DNA of 64,000 nt from Jiella pelagia (GTDB lineage Bacteria; Pseudomonadota; Alphaproteobacteria; Rhizobiales; Rhizobiaceae). How positions within the stretch are numbered: position 1 is the stretch's first letter; each line of letters opens with the position of its first letter. Shown here piece after piece: positions 1 to 9,392 of the stretch. The notes under the pieces were generated by a model. It had not been told where the DNA came from and did no database searches. It worked only from the letters and a program-made list of their open reading frames with translations. Where the stretch lies: positions 1,123,501 to 1,187,500 of the forward strand of contig NZ_CP114029.1 of NCBI RefSeq assembly GCF_026898155.1, given 5' to 3'. The position numbers and the translations under genes were made by a program.

Positions 1-1
1 C

Positions 2-151
2 CTCGCCGTTGCACCTGAAATCGCGGTTGGCGACGGCGCGATGGGGTTTTGGAAGGCGCTCGATGAGAACTTTACCGGGACCAAGCACCAGAGATGTTGG
101 GTTCACAAGGTCGCCAACGTCCTGAATAATACCAACGTGCGTGAAAGCTGA
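2..151 (+). pseudogene. IS256-family transposase fragment
   Basis: An open frame from the window edge gives about 42 residues typical of the middle of an IS256/mutator transposase: AVGDGAMGFWKAL followed by KHQRCWVHKVANVLN, the segment around the second catalytic Asp and the conserved C-x2-H. It stops at 149-151, but the last few codons belong to the inverted repeat of the IS630 that begins near 129, so the gene was cut by that insertion. The rest of the element is not found on the other side of the IS630. This is a dead remnant, unrelated in detail to the intact IS256 at 5.6 kb. Confidence 0.8.
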
Positions 152-1290
152 CTCGCTGGGGATTCCCATTTTGATGGAAGTCTGAATCAATGATGGCAAA
201 CGGAGGTTTGCCATGGCGATACCGATCCCGCTTCGGAGTGATTTCGACGGACCGACCCTCAGACTGTCCGCGAATGCGACGAAGAATGCTGCCCAGGCCC
301 GGCGCCTCTTGGCGCTGGCCGAGATCTACGACGGCGGCTCGCGCAGCGATGCGGCGCGGATCGGCGGCGTCACCTTGCAGATCATTCGCGACTGGGTGAT
401 GCGGTTCAACGCCCGCGGTCCGGACGGGCTGATCAACGGCAAGGCGCCGGGCAACCGGCCGAAGCTGAACGACGCGCAGCGTCAGGCCCTGGTGGACGTG
501 GTCGAGCGGGGACCGATCCCGGCGATCGACGGCGTCGTCAGGTGGCGCCGCAAGGATCTGGTGCGCTGGATCTTCGAGGAGTTCCGCATCGAGATCGACG
601 AGACGACGGTCGGGCGCGAACTCAAGGCGCTGGGCTTTGCCAAACTCTCGGCTCGCCCGCGCCACCATGCCCAGAACGAGTTCGAGGTGGAGGGTTTTAA
701 AAAAGCTTCCCGACCGAGCTGGCAGCCATCCAGACGAGCCTCCCGGAAGGCACCGAGATCGAACTCTGGTGGGCCGACGAGGCCCGGATAGGCCAGAAGA
801 ACAAGGTCACGCGCCGATGGGCCAAGCGTGGAACCCGCCCCTCGGCTCCCAGCGACCTTCGCACCCAATGGGCCTACATCTTCGGCGCCATCTGTCCGAA
901 GAAGGGCAAGGGCGCCGGTCTCGTCCTGCCCTATTGCAACACCGGCGGGATGAACCAGCATTTGAAGGAGATCAGTCTCGCCGTCGACCCCGGCGCTCAC
1001 GCCGTCCTCATCCTCGATCAGGCCGGCTGGCACACGACGCCGAAGCTCGAGGTGCCGGCCAACATCACCCTGATGTTCCTGCCATCGAAGGCGCCCGAAT
1101 TGAACCCGCAGGAAAACGTCTGGCAGTTCATGCACGACAACTGGCTGTCGAACCGCATCTTCCTCGACTACGACGACATCCTCGCCCACTGCTGCGACGC
1201 CTGGAACAAGCTCATCGACCAGCCGTGGAAAATCATCTCCATCGGCATGCGTGACTGGGCTCACAGGTTCTGATCAATGCCCGTTGGTAT
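129..1290 (+). mobile_element. IS630-family insertion sequence (copy 1)
   Basis: The ends carry short inverted repeats: ATACCAACG at 129-137 and CGTTGGTAT at 1282-1290, with TA-rich flanks as expected for the TA-targeting IS630/Tc1 group. The size of about 1.16 kb fits the family. It encodes one transposase in two overlapping frames and appears complete. The left end interrupts an IS256 transposase. The exact end bases are uncertain by one or two because of the TA-rich junctions. Confidence 0.75.
213..1273 (+). CDS. IS630-family transposase, made by frameshifting
   Basis: Frame 1 from ATG 213 encodes an N-terminal helix-turn-helix region (residues about 20-80, with SDAARIGGVTLQIIRDWV) and runs to a run of six A at 699-704. 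A -1 slip there enters the frame that encodes the DDE catalytic part: WWADEARIG, then LILDQAGWH, then NPQENVW, ending at TGA 1271-1273. Read through the slip the protein is about 353 residues, normal for IS630. Frameshifting or transcriptional slippage at an A-run is a known expression mode in IS630 elements, so I read this as programmed and not as decay. The second IS630 in the window has the same arrangement. Confidence 0.8.
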
Positions 1291-1383
1291 AATACCGCCG
1301 AGCAGATGATGTGACTCGGGTGTGATTTGCGCGGCATCTGCGAGCGTGATTCCTTCGTCCTGGATGGGACGAGGGAGAGACTG

Positions 1384-1566
1384 ATGGCCTTGGAGATCAG
1401 CGGCGCACGCTCGGCAGATGAGCTTCGAGCGATGGCTCGCCGGGAGAAGAACGGCCGCGTCTCGAGCCGGATGTTGGCGATCGCCAACGCGCTTGACGGG
1501 ATGAGCCGTGCCGATGCGGCGCGGAGCGCGGGCATGGATCGCCAGACGCTGCGCGACTGGGTGGTT
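1384..1566 (+). pseudogene. IS630 transposase, N-terminal part (interrupted)
   Basis: ATG 1384 opens 61 codons with a helix-turn-helix (SRADAARSAGMDRQTLRDWV) like the N-terminus of copy 1. The frame is broken at 1567 by the end of the IS3 element, which supplies an immediate stop. The coding sequence resumes at 4581, after the IS3. Confidence 0.8.
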
Positions 1567-1628
1567 TGAGGTGGTCCCCTTTCCCCGCACAGCCTGGCAG
1601 CTGCTTTAAGCTTGGTCTTGGTGGTTGA

Positions 1629-2510
1629 TCATGCCGCCATTTTGATTGTGCTAACGCCTTCGTAGACCTCGGCGGGCGTCTCGCCGCCATGGGTCGAATG
1701 AGGACGTTCAGTGTTGTAATAGGCCATCCATTTCGAGATCCCGGCCCGCGTCTCGGAGCCGGTTTCGAAGGCATGGAGATAGATGCACTCGTATTTGAGC
1801 GAGCGCCACAGCCGCTCGATGAAGACATTGTCCATCCAGCGGCCGCGCCCGTCCATGGAGACCTTCACGCCCGCGCCGGTCAAGACCGTGGTGAAGCGCG
1901 GGCTGGTGAATTGGCTGCCCTGGTCGGTGTTGAAGATGATCGGCTTGCCGAACCGCGTCATCGCCTCCTCGAGCGCCTCGATGCAGAAGTCGGCGTCCAT
2001 GGTGTTCGACAGGCGCCAGGCCAGGACGCGACGGCTGTACCAATCCATGATGGCGACAAGGTAGAGAAAGCCGCGCCGCATCGGAACGTAGGTGATATCG
2101 GCACACCAGACCTGGTCGGGCTGGTCGATCGTCATGTCGCGCAGAAGATAGGGCCAGATCCTGTGCTCCGGGTGCGGGATCGTCGTCCTCGGGCGCTGGT
2201 AGATCGCCGCCAGACCCATCCTGGCCATCAGCCGACGCACCCGCTTGCGGCCGACCGTGTATCCTAGACGGCGAAGGTGACGGACCATCTGCCGGGAGCC
2301 GTACCACGGCGTTTCCAGGAACTGCTCGTCGATCAGCCGCATCAGGCCGATATTCAGGGCATTCTCGCCGTTGATCGGGCCGTAATAGGCCGACCGGCTG
2401 ATCCCGACGAGCTGGCACTGGCGCAGGATCGTCAGTCCCGCATGCTCCGGCTCGATCATCTCTCGCCTCCGTGCCACACTCATCGACCGGAGGCTTTCGC
2501 TAAAAAATCG
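1629..2510 (-). CDS. IS3-family transposase OrfB
   Basis: This is the DDE integrase-type catalytic subunit of the IS3. It contains an HTH_21-like N-terminus (YGSRQMVRHLRRLGY) and the rve core: WCADITYVP (first Asp), FNTDQGSQFTS (second Asp) and DNVFIERLWRSLKYE (Glu), ending in HGGETPAEVYEG. It is about 290 residues. The frame stays open upstream of any good start, as expected if it is expressed as an OrfAB fusion by -1 slippage at 2502-2507. Confidence 0.9.
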   Translation of the reverse strand, partial: RFFSESLRSMSVARRREMIEPEHAGLTILRQCQLVGISRSAYYGPINGENALNIGLMRLIDEQFLETPWYGSRQMVRHLRRLGYTVGRKRVRRLMARMGLAAIYQRPRTTIPHPEHRIWPYLLRDMTIDQPDQVWCADITYVPMRRGFLYLVAIMDWYSRRVLAWRLSNTMDADFCIEALEEAMTRFGKPIIFNTDQGSQFTSPRFTTVLTGAGVKVSMDGRGRWMDNVFIERLWRSLKYECIYLHAFETGSETRAGISKWMAYYNTERPHSTHGGETPAEVYEGVSTIKMAA

Positions 2511-2764
2511 CGTTCCACCACCAGCTGGCCGATCTTCGAATGAAGCCGGTCGATCTCCGCCTCCCGGCTCGCTTCGACAGCTTCGGCCTTGCCCGAGAAA
2601 ACCCCGGACATGCCTTCCATAGCCTGCTTCTTCCAAGCGTTGATCATCGTCTGGTGGATGCCGTGCTTGGCGGCGAGTTGCGCCAACGTCATCTCGCCCC
2701 GGATCGCTTCCAGTGCCACCCTGGCCTTGAAGTCTGCCGAATATCGCTTCCGTTTTCCCGTCAT
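2480..2764 (-). CDS. IS3-family transposase OrfA
   Basis: A 94-residue protein starting MTGKRKRYS. It carries the helix-turn-helix of IS3 OrfA (SADFKARVALEAIRGEMTLA, then HGIHQTMINAWKK) and a C-terminal leucine-zipper-like segment (IDRLHSKIGQLVVERDFL). It overlaps orfB. The overlap holds six T on the coding strand (2502-2507), a typical -1 slippery site by which OrfAB is made: DFLAKA in frame 0, RFFSES in frame -1. Confidence 0.88.
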   Translation of the reverse strand: MTGKRKRYSADFKARVALEAIRGEMTLAQLAAKHGIHQTMINAWKKQAMEGMSGVFSGKAEAVEASREAEIDRLHSKIGQLVVERDFLAKASGR

Positions 2765-2818
2765 CGGGGCCGTCCTCTCTCTCGGGAGAACCAAGCTTAT
2801 CCAAATGTCCGGGAAACC

Positions 2819-4557
2819 GGCTCTTCCGCAGATTGTGTGGTCATGAGGCTTTGCGACTCTTTCTGACACCGCAGATGATGCGGTGGAGAAGGCATGCTTC
2901 AGATATCCATGGTTCCCGGCTGCCTCTGCGGTCGAATCCGGCGCGAAGGGCCGTCGGGATTATCCGTTTCTGCGCAGAGCCGGCGTAGCGGGGCAACATG
3001 CCCGGAATGTCAGCAGCGATCGACAATCATTCACGGGTACTATCACCGGCGTCCGTTGGATCTGCCCCTGATTGGTCGCCATGTCCGGCTCGATCTGCGG
3101 GTTCGGCGGTATGCCTGCCAGAACGCAAATTGCCGACGCCAAACTTTCGGAGAACGACTCCCGATGCTGATCGCGCCCTCGGCGCAACGGACCAAACGTC
3201 TGGCGAAGGCGCAGGCGAGGATCGGAGTGGCTCTCGGTGGCGCGGCAGGCAGCCGCCTTGCAGCGAAGATCGCCATGCCCGTGAGCGGCGACACGGTTCT
3301 GCGCCTGATCCGCCAGATGCCGCAGCCAGTCCTGCCGCCGGCCACGGTCATCGGTATTGACGACTGGGCCATGAAGAAGCGTTTGCGTTACGGCACGATC
3401 ATCGTCGATCTCGAGCGACATTGCCCGATCGACCTCCTACCAGATCGTACGGCGGGAACGGTGACCGATTGGCTTCGCCAAAGGCCTGAGATCGAAATCG
3501 TCGCACGGGATCGCTCGACCGAATACCGTCGTGGGATCACGACGGGCGCTGCGAACGCCGTCCAGGTCGCCGATCGTTGGCATCTTCTCTCCAACATGCG
3601 GCAAATGGTCGAGCGATGGACTGCAGGCGCTCATGCGCGGCTTCGGAGTTTGCCGCCGCTCCAGAGCGTAGAGACGTCAGGAAAGGGCCGCACCAAGGCG
3701 TTTCCCCGCACGCGGTCGGACGCCACGAGTGCCGCCGATAGCCGAGGACGGCGCATGGCCCAGTATGAAGACATCCGCCGCCGCTATCTCGCGGGCGAGA
3801 CGCTGATGGCGATGACCCGTTCGACCGGCCTGGCTCGAGCAACCGTGCGCAAGTTTGCTCATGCCGAAAGCTTTCCCGAACGCTCGGCTCGAGCGCCGCG
3901 GAGGAGCATCATCGACCCTTATCTGCCGATGCTCGAAGCGCGATTGGCAGAGGGCTGCGAGAACGGTCTTCGGCTTTGGCGTGAAGCCCGGGATCAGGGC
4001 TTTCCTGGAACGCCCAAGCAAATTCGGCGGTGGCTTCAGGATCGACGGACCGGCCTCTCGAAGTTCACCACGCATCGTAACGGCGATCATGCTCGACCGC
4101 AGCAAGCCCCGCAACCACCGTCCCTGCGTTCGCCTCAGCAACTCGCGTGGATGATCGTCAAGGCGCCCGAGACGAGATCGGTCGATGAAGTCGACGTGAT
4201 CCGGCGGATCGGCCAGGACCGTGACGCCATCGTCCTGATCCATCTCGTCCGTCGATTTGTTGACCTCGTCCGCCGTGTCGGCACGAAAGCTCGCGATGCC
4301 GGCCCGGTCTTCGACACATGGCTTCTTGAAGCAAAAACGTGCGGCGTGCGTGCGATGGAAACCTTCGCCGCAGGGCTCGAACAGGACCGCAGCGCAGTCA
4401 ACGCCGCTTTGCAAACCGGCTGGAGCAACGCGCAAACGGAAGGGCAGGTCACCAAGCTCAAACTGTTCAAGCGTTCAATGTACGGACGCGGAAACCTCGA
4501 TCTCCTTCGCCGACGGTTCCTCATGGCATCATGAACCACACAATCTGCGGAAGAGCC
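2819..4557 (+). mobile_element. ISL3-family insertion sequence
   Basis: The left end begins GGCTCTTCCGCAGATTGTGT and the right end is its inverted copy, finishing at 4557. It is flanked by an 8-bp duplication, GGGAAACC, at 2811-2818 and 4558-4565, the standard ISL3 target length. It is 1739 bp long and lies 12 bp inside the right end of the IS3. It looks intact and is the youngest of the nested insertions. Confidence 0.92.
2894..4534 (+). CDS. ISL3-family transposase
   Basis: A 546-residue single-frame protein filling the ISL3. The N-terminus has Cys pairs of the zinc-binding HTH region (CLCGRIRR, CPECQQRS, RRYACQNANCRRQTF). The catalytic core shows VIGIDDWAMKKR and YGTIIVDLERH with the first Asp residues, VQVADRWHLLSNM, and an inserted HTH-like segment (YLAGETLMAMTRSTGLARATVR). 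The C-terminus ends LKLFKRSMYGRGNLDLLRRR, characteristic of ISL3. There are no frame breaks. Confidence 0.92.
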   Translation: MLQISMVPGCLCGRIRREGPSGLSVSAQSRRSGATCPECQQRSTIIHGYYHRRPLDLPLIGRHVRLDLRVRRYACQNANCRRQTFGERLPMLIAPSAQRTKRLAKAQARIGVALGGAAGSRLAAKIAMPVSGDTVLRLIRQMPQPVLPPATVIGIDDWAMKKRLRYGTIIVDLERHCPIDLLPDRTAGTVTDWLRQRPEIEIVARDRSTEYRRGITTGAANAVQVADRWHLLSNMRQMVERWTAGAHARLRSLPPLQSVETSGKGRTKAFPRTRSDATSAADSRGRRMAQYEDIRRRYLAGETLMAMTRSTGLARATVRKFAHAESFPERSARAPRRSIIDPYLPMLEARLAEGCENGLRLWREARDQGFPGTPKQIRRWLQDRRTGLSKFTTHRNGDHARPQQAPQPPSLRSPQQLAWMIVKAPETRSVDEVDVIRRIGQDRDAIVLIHLVRRFVDLVRRVGTKARDAGPVFDTWLLEAKTCGVRAMETFAAGLEQDRSAVNAALQTGWSNAQTEGQVTKLKLFKRSMYGRGNLDLLRRRFLMAS

Positions 4558-4577
4558 GGGAAACCGGGACCACCTCA

Positions 4578-5345
4578 GTTCGCTACAATGACGAGGGCCT
4601 TGCCGGGTTGCACGACCGGCCAAAGGGCCATCCAAAGCCGCGGCTGACGGAGGGCGAGTTGGCGACGCTGTCGAACGTCATCTTCCGTGGTCCCGATCTC
4701 GAGAAGGACGCGATCTCGACCTGGACCCTGCCGGAGCTGTGCCGCTGGATCGAGGCGCATTTCGCCAAAAGTTTGCATCCGGCCAGCCTGTCGCGGATCC
4801 TGCGTCAGAATGGTTTCTTGCGGCAGAAGACCCGGCCGAGCCATCCGGCCAAGGACCCCAAAGCGCAGCAGCGCTTTCAAAAAAAGGGCTTTGCGAGGCC
4901 CTGACGGCTGCCCGCCAGGATCATCCGGGCAAGCATGTCGAACTCTGGTTCCAGGACGAGGCACGGATCGGGCAGAAGGGTCGGCTCTGCCATCGCTGGT
5001 GGACCCGTGGAAAGCGTCCGCCGGGCCTGTGCGACCAGCGCTTCGAATGGACCTACATCTACGGTGCCGTCGCCCCGGCCACCGGGCAGTCCTTCGCTCT
5101 GGTGCTGCCCTACGCCGACAAACAGATGATGAACCTCTATTTGGCGGAGTTCGCCAAGACCATTCCCGACCATGTTCACGTCGTCATGGTCCTCGACGGC
5201 GCCGGCTGGCACGGCAAGGCCGCTCTGAACGTGCCCGACAACATCACCCTTGTCCCCCTGCCCGCCTACAGCCCCGAACTCAATCCGGTGGAGAGGCTCT
5301 GGCTTTATCTCAAGGAGACGTACCTCTCGCTGTGCGTCTTCCCAG
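4578..5345 (+). pseudogene. IS630 transposase, middle and C-terminal parts (interrupted)
   Basis: This resumes the gene split at 1566. The first frame (RYNDEGLAGLHDRPKGH to FQKK) runs into seven A at 4880-4886. A -1 slip leads to the catalytic frame with FQDEARIGQKG, MVLDGAGWH and LNPVERLWLYL, the three DDE acidic sites. The expected C-terminal tail is lost after about FPDRAAI, so the copy seems truncated as well as interrupted. The A-run at the same protein position as in copy 1 supports programmed slippage in this family. Confidence 0.75.
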
Positions 5346-5551
5346 ATCGGGCCGCCATTGCAGTTGCTGGAGGTCCTCAAGGAGGTGCGGCAATGAGATG
5401 TCACTTTTTGTCCACCCAGTCGGTGTCCTCCGGCTCCAGTTCGCTTGATCGCGCCAAGCGCCCGATGTCGAGGAAGCGGCGCTCGCGTGCCGGGTGCGCA
5501 GCCTCCTCGGCCCGGCGACGGGCCTCTTCGAACTGGTGAAGGCGTCAGCCC

Positions 5552-6974
5552 GGTCGTGTCCCCACACGTGGTGTAGCTCAGCGGTAGCGTCGCCGATCTC
5601 GTCCGCGCCATTCATCGCGCTGTAGGACGGGATCGGCGAGGCGAGTGGTCACCAGCGGTTTCCGGTTAGGCTTGGGTTGCGAGACCTAACCGCAACCGGA
5701 GATCCTCTGATGACCGACGACATGATGAGCCTGCGCAGCCTTCTGGAAAAGACCCCGGACGCCGATCTGTTGCGCGAGATGATCGGCTTTGCCGCCGAGC
5801 GGCTGATGGAGTTGGAGGTCGGCACTGCGACCGGCGCCGGCCATGGCGAGAAGAGCACCGAGCGCCTTGCGCAACGCAACGGCTATCGCGACAGGGACTG
5901 GCATACCCGCGCCGGCACGGTCGAGTTGCGCATTCCGAAGCTGCGCAAGGGCAGCTACTTTCCCGGCTTCCTGGAGCCGAGACGCATGGCGGAGAAGGCT
6001 CTGACGGCCGTCATTCAGGAAGCCTATGTCCAGGGCATCTCGACCCGCTCGGTCGACGACCTGGTTAAGGCGATGGGCATGGACGGCATCTCCAAGAGCC
6101 AGGTGTCGAGGCTGTGCGAAGAGATCGACGGCAAGGTGAAGGCCTTCCTCGAACGGCCGATCGAGGGCGACTGGCCCTATCTCTGGATCGATGCGACCTA
6201 CCTGAAGGTCCGCCGCGGCGGTCGCATCGTCTCCGTCGCCGTGATCATCGCCGTCGGCGTCAACACCGATGGCCGGCGCGAGGTGCTGGGCATGGAGGTC
6301 GGCACCTCGGAAGCCGAGCCGATCTGGACTGAGTTTCTGCGCAAGCTGACCCGGCGCGGGCTGCGCGGCGTGAAGCTCGTCGTCTCCGATGCTCACGAAG
6401 GCATCAAGGCGGCCGTCACCAAGGTTCTGACGGCGACATGGCAGCGATGCCGGGTGCACTTCATGCGCAACGTGCTGGCCCATGCCGGCAAGAGCGGACG
6501 CCGAGTGGTGTCGGCCTTCATCGCCACCGCCTTTGCCCAGGAGACGCCCGAGGCCGCCAGCCTGCAATGGCGCTCCGTCGCCGACCAGATCCGGCCGAAG
6601 GTGTCCAAGCTCGCCGCCATCCTCGACGACGCCGAGCCCGACGTGCTGGCCTACATGACCTTCCCGAGAGAGCATCGCGCCAAGCTGCACAGCACGAATC
6701 CCATCGAGCGGTTGAACGGCGAGATCAAGCGGCGCACCGATGTCGTCGGCATCTTCCCGAACGACGAGGCCATCCTGCGTCTCGTCGGCGCCATGCTGCT
6801 CGAGCAGAACGATGAGTGGGCCGTTCAGCGGGCCAGGTACATGACACTGGAATCCGTCGCTCCCTTGAGCGATGATCCTCTCATCAGCCTGCCAGCCGTG
6901 GCCCGCTGATCAACCCGGTCTAGCCGGAACCGCGGTGCGGCGCCGTCAGCTACACCACGCCAGGGGACACGATC
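5552..6974 (+). mobile_element. IS256-family insertion sequence (copy A)
   Basis: The terminal inverted repeats are GGTCGTGTCCCC at 5552 and its near-complement ending at 6974, both continuing into GTGGTGTAGCT. An 8-bp target duplication, GTCAGCCC, flanks it at 5544-5551 and 6975-6982. The length is 1423 bp. It inserted in or just beyond the 3' end of the decayed integrase gene. Confidence 0.88.
5710..6909 (+). CDS. IS256-family transposase
   Basis: A 399-residue mutator-type transposase, starting [10 protein letters not shown]. Catalytic landmarks are [12 protein letters not shown] (first Asp), [12 protein letters not shown] (second Asp), the [11 protein letters not shown] Cys-x2-His motif, and [15 protein letters not shown] (Glu). 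It is full length and uninterrupted, so copy A may be active. It is similar to, but clearly different from, copy B at 37.8 kb. Confidence 0.95.
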   Translation: MTDDMMSLRSLLEKTPDADLLREMIGFAAERLMELEVGTATGAGHGEKSTERLAQRNGYRDRDWHTRAGTVELRIPKLRKGSYFPGFLEPRRMAEKALTAVIQEAYVQGISTRSVDDLVKAMGMDGISKSQVSRLCEEIDGKVKAFLERPIEGDWPYLWIDATYLKVRRGGRIVSVAVIIAVGVNTDGRREVLGMEVGTSEAEPIWTEFLRKLTRRGLRGVKLVVSDAHEGIKAAVTKVLTATWQRCRVHFMRNVLAHAGKSGRRVVSAFIATAFAQETPEAASLQWRSVADQIRPKVSKLAAILDDAEPDVLAYMTFPREHRAKLHSTNPIERLNGEIKRRTDVVGIFPNDEAILRLVGAMLLEQNDEWAVQRARYMTLESVAPLSDDPLISLPAVAR

Positions 6975-8611
6975 GTCAGCCCTCGCCCTGGCGCGCTTCC
7001 CTGGGAGCTTTGGCAGCTTGCCTGAATGGGCTTTCGCGGCCGCTGTCTGATGCTCCTCGCTGATCCGATCAAACTCGGCGATCACCATTTCTGCCCAGAT
7101 CTCCAGCGCCTCAGCCTTGAGTTCCATCCGCTGGCCCAAGTAATAGAAGAGATCGGTCACGAGGGCCGATGCAGCGATCTGCTCGCCGGTTCGCCCGGTC
7201 TTCTCCGCCGAGTGGTCGAGCACCGCCGAAACGGCGTCCGCGCGGCTGGTCTTCCCGGACACGGCCGTAGCGAAACCGCGCCGAATGTCGTGCGGGCTGA
7301 AATACGGGACATCCGCCAGGAGATCGACGATGCCGGCCGACGCCGAGTCGAAGGCCCCCTCGGGCGCCTCCGCGGCCTCGCAGGCTTCGTCTAACCTGAG
7401 CTTGCTGTGCTGGTCGATACCGCGGAGACGATGCAAAAAACTGCGAAACGGCGTCGTCGCTCAGGTGGATGTCGGCGGTGGAGCCTCTGCCCTTTCGGGT
7501 CGCCGGGAACAGCCAAATCGACTCCTTTCGGCCGCAGCGTTGCGCGGTTGAGCACGCGCTCAACGACGGCCGGAGGAACGGGCAGCAAATGATTACGGCC
7601 GGACTTCATGACGGCGCCCGGAAATGCAACGATCTTCCAACCTTGGCGCTCTGGATGGTCTCGCACCTGATCGCGACGGATGCACATGCTCGCGGAGCGG
7701 CGCTGCCCGCTCAAGGCCAACCACCACAAAGCTGCGACGGTGATCTCATCCGCAGCCGGGGCGTCAATCCGCCGGCCAGGGAGCGGGCGATTGAACCAGA
7801 TCTCGGCCGTATGCAGCACCTTGGCTAAAGCCTCCGCCTCGACGGAGCGATTTCGTCTTCTCGGTTTCCATTGCGGAGAGACCATGCGCCAGGAGGGCTT
7901 CACCTTCGACAACCCGGATGTTCCGCCGTGGTTCTCCAGCGCCCACTCGAACGCCGCCCTCGCATAGTTCACGCACTTTCGCGCGCAGGAGATGGAACGC
8001 GCGTCCCTGGCCCCGTTGCGCATGTTCTCCAGGTCGATCTCGGTTACCAGCTTTCCGCGCAGGTGGTGGTGCCCTCCGGTATTCCAAGGCTTGCCGTTCT
8101 TGCCGGGCTGCCCGTCACGCAGGCCTAGGTATCTCTCGGCGTCCCGCAGCGTGTCGGCCGACGGCGGGATAGGCGAACCGTCCTCGGCGGCATCGCCCTC
8201 TTCGAGGTTCTGGTAGTACCGCCTCGCCAGATCGTCCCATGTCCAATGCCCCGCCGCCGCGCTCTTACGCTTGACCGCGAGCGCGACGGCCTCGTCGTGT
8301 GTGCGGCCAGCCGCCAGCCCTGACAAGTAGGCAGCCGGATCATCACCCGCCGCGAGCAGCGCGCGGACGGCCTGCGCGCGTTCTCGCGCGGCAGAGGCGG
8401 AGCCGACGTCGTTGAGGCTGCCGAGAGTGCGGCTCTTTCCGTTGAACTTCAGGATCCAGGAGGCGCTCCGACCACGGACCTTCAACGTCAAGCCTGGTTC
8501 GCGCTCATCGGCGATGAGAAGAGGCGAGCCGTCGGGATACTCGCGCGACGCGGCGGCCTTCTTCGCCCTCTTCACCTCATTGGGTCCGATAATGGCTCTC
8601 TCTGTCGGCAT
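6975..8611 (-). pseudogene. tyrosine-type site-specific integrase (decayed)
   Basis: The gene starts MPTERAIIGPNEVK at 8611. It carries the N-terminal arm-binding DUF4102-like segment (DEREPGLTLKVRGRSASWILKF), a SAM-like core-binding region, then the catalytic box around LALSGQRRSAS (Arg), PHDIRRGFATAV (His-x2-Arg) and a possible nucleophile Tyr in LFYYLGQRMELK. Two frame breaks interrupt it, one near an A-rich spot around 7530 and one in a T6 run around 7436. Both are homopolymer length changes. The C-terminus is then met by IS256 copy A. Next to a tRNA 3' half, it is the presumed integrase of a genomic island. Confidence 0.75.
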
Positions 8612-8790
8612 CCCGCGGCCCCGTGATTTCGTGCCAACCTCGTGCCAAGTTCGCATTCACTTGTGAAGCTCGTTGAGCCGAGATCCGAGACGATGCTGTG
8701 GACAACGATGTGGCGCGAAGCGCTTGATTTTCAGGGTTTTCGGCCGGATAGCCTCCCTGCAGAGGGCTGCGGATGGACGACGCATGTGCA

Positions 8791-8835
8791 ATCATAATCC
8801 GCGTGTCGGGGGTTCAAGTCCCTCTCCCGCTACCA
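8791..8835 (+). other. 3' half of a CAU-anticodon tRNA (probable att site)
   Basis: From 8791 the sequence fits the 3' part of a tRNA exactly: anticodon loop ATCATAA with CAT at 8793-8795, stem strand TCCGC, a 5-nt variable loop, T arm GGGGG-TTCAAGT-CCCTC, acceptor strand TCCCGCT, discriminator A and encoded CCA (8833-8835). Upstream bases do not pair with the anticodon stem or acceptor, so no D arm or 5' half exists here. Integrases often recombine between the anticodon loop and the 3' end, and one lies 180 bp away. I therefore read it as an attachment-site remnant, not a working tRNA gene. CAU could mean Met or Ile2. Confidence 0.7.
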
Positions 8836-9392
8836 TCTATTTCTTGAATGACGTCAGCTGTTCTGGTGATCGGGATCAAAGCCTTGATGCTCTGATCATG
8901 TCGCATCCATGTTGCAGAGACTTCCCTTGATTTGCAGGGGTTTCCCGGGCCTCGGCAGCTCCACGCGACATGGGATGCGAATTGCCTCGAACCGCCGCCG
9001 CGGTCACGCAGGCCGACATCGCCCGGAGAAACTGCTCATCAGCAAGGCTCGTTGCTCGCTCGATCAATGTCCCTCGCCGTTCGACCTCGATTGATGTTGG
9101 ACAGCGTGATCGGCAATTCCAGCGGCGGATTTGGAGAAAGCACTTATCCTTCGCCGGCGTCGACAGCGTCGCTGCCGTCAAACCCCACGTCACGATGCAC
9201 AAACCCGTTCAGCCACACCTGGTGTCGCTTTCAGCACCTGCAGCTGTCGTTGAGCCAGGGATCTTTGCCGCTCGACAAATGCGCAAGCCCGTTTATAGGT
9301 CGTTAATCTAATGGTTTCGGTTAGGACTGTCGGGTCTCGCGGCGACCTCGCAGGAATTCGCCACTTGGCTCGCATGGGATATATAGACTGCA
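8836..9392. other. intergenic, no gene recognised
   Basis: About 560 bp between the att-like tRNA fragment and the Hint-domain gene. Short open stretches exist on both strands but none has a convincing start, codon use or recognisable family. It probably holds degraded sequence at the island edge plus the promoter of the next gene. Confidence 0.5.

Larger units (their letters stand above)
1567..4577 (-). mobile_element. IS3-family insertion sequence, itself interrupted by ISL3
   Basis: The left end reads TGAGGTGGTCCC (1567-1578) and the right end GGGACCACCTCA (4566-4577), perfect inverted repeats. A 3-bp target duplication, GTT, is present at 1564-1566 and 4578-4580. Without the ISL3 and its duplicated 8 bp the element is 1264 bp, the usual IS3 size. 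It inserted into an IS630 transposase gene. Confidence 0.92.
1291..5345 (+). mobile_element. IS630-family element (copy 2), split by IS3 plus ISL3
   Basis: The two parts, about 1291-1566 and 4578-5345, join into one IS630 transposase once the inserted 3 kb and one copy of the GTT duplication are removed: TLRDWV on the left continues as VRYNDEGLAGL on the right. The terminal repeats could not be placed. The right end looks truncated near 5345, where transposase-like sequence gives way to unrelated DNA. It is different in sequence from copy 1. The element is inactive as it stands. Confidence 0.75.

Noticed and set aside
5401-5543. A short minus-strand open frame left of IS256 copy A, ending WVDKK
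   Set aside because: It reads like protein but has no start codon, being cut by a stop at the IS256 duplication. It may be a gene remnant; too little to call.
8740-8835. A complete tRNA gene ending at 8835
   Set aside because: No 5' acceptor strand, D arm or matching anticodon stem upstream; only the 3' half is tRNA-like.
8876-9202. A 108-codon minus-strand open frame after the tRNA fragment
   Set aside because: No recognisable family, no convincing ribosome site and mixed composition; left as intergenic.
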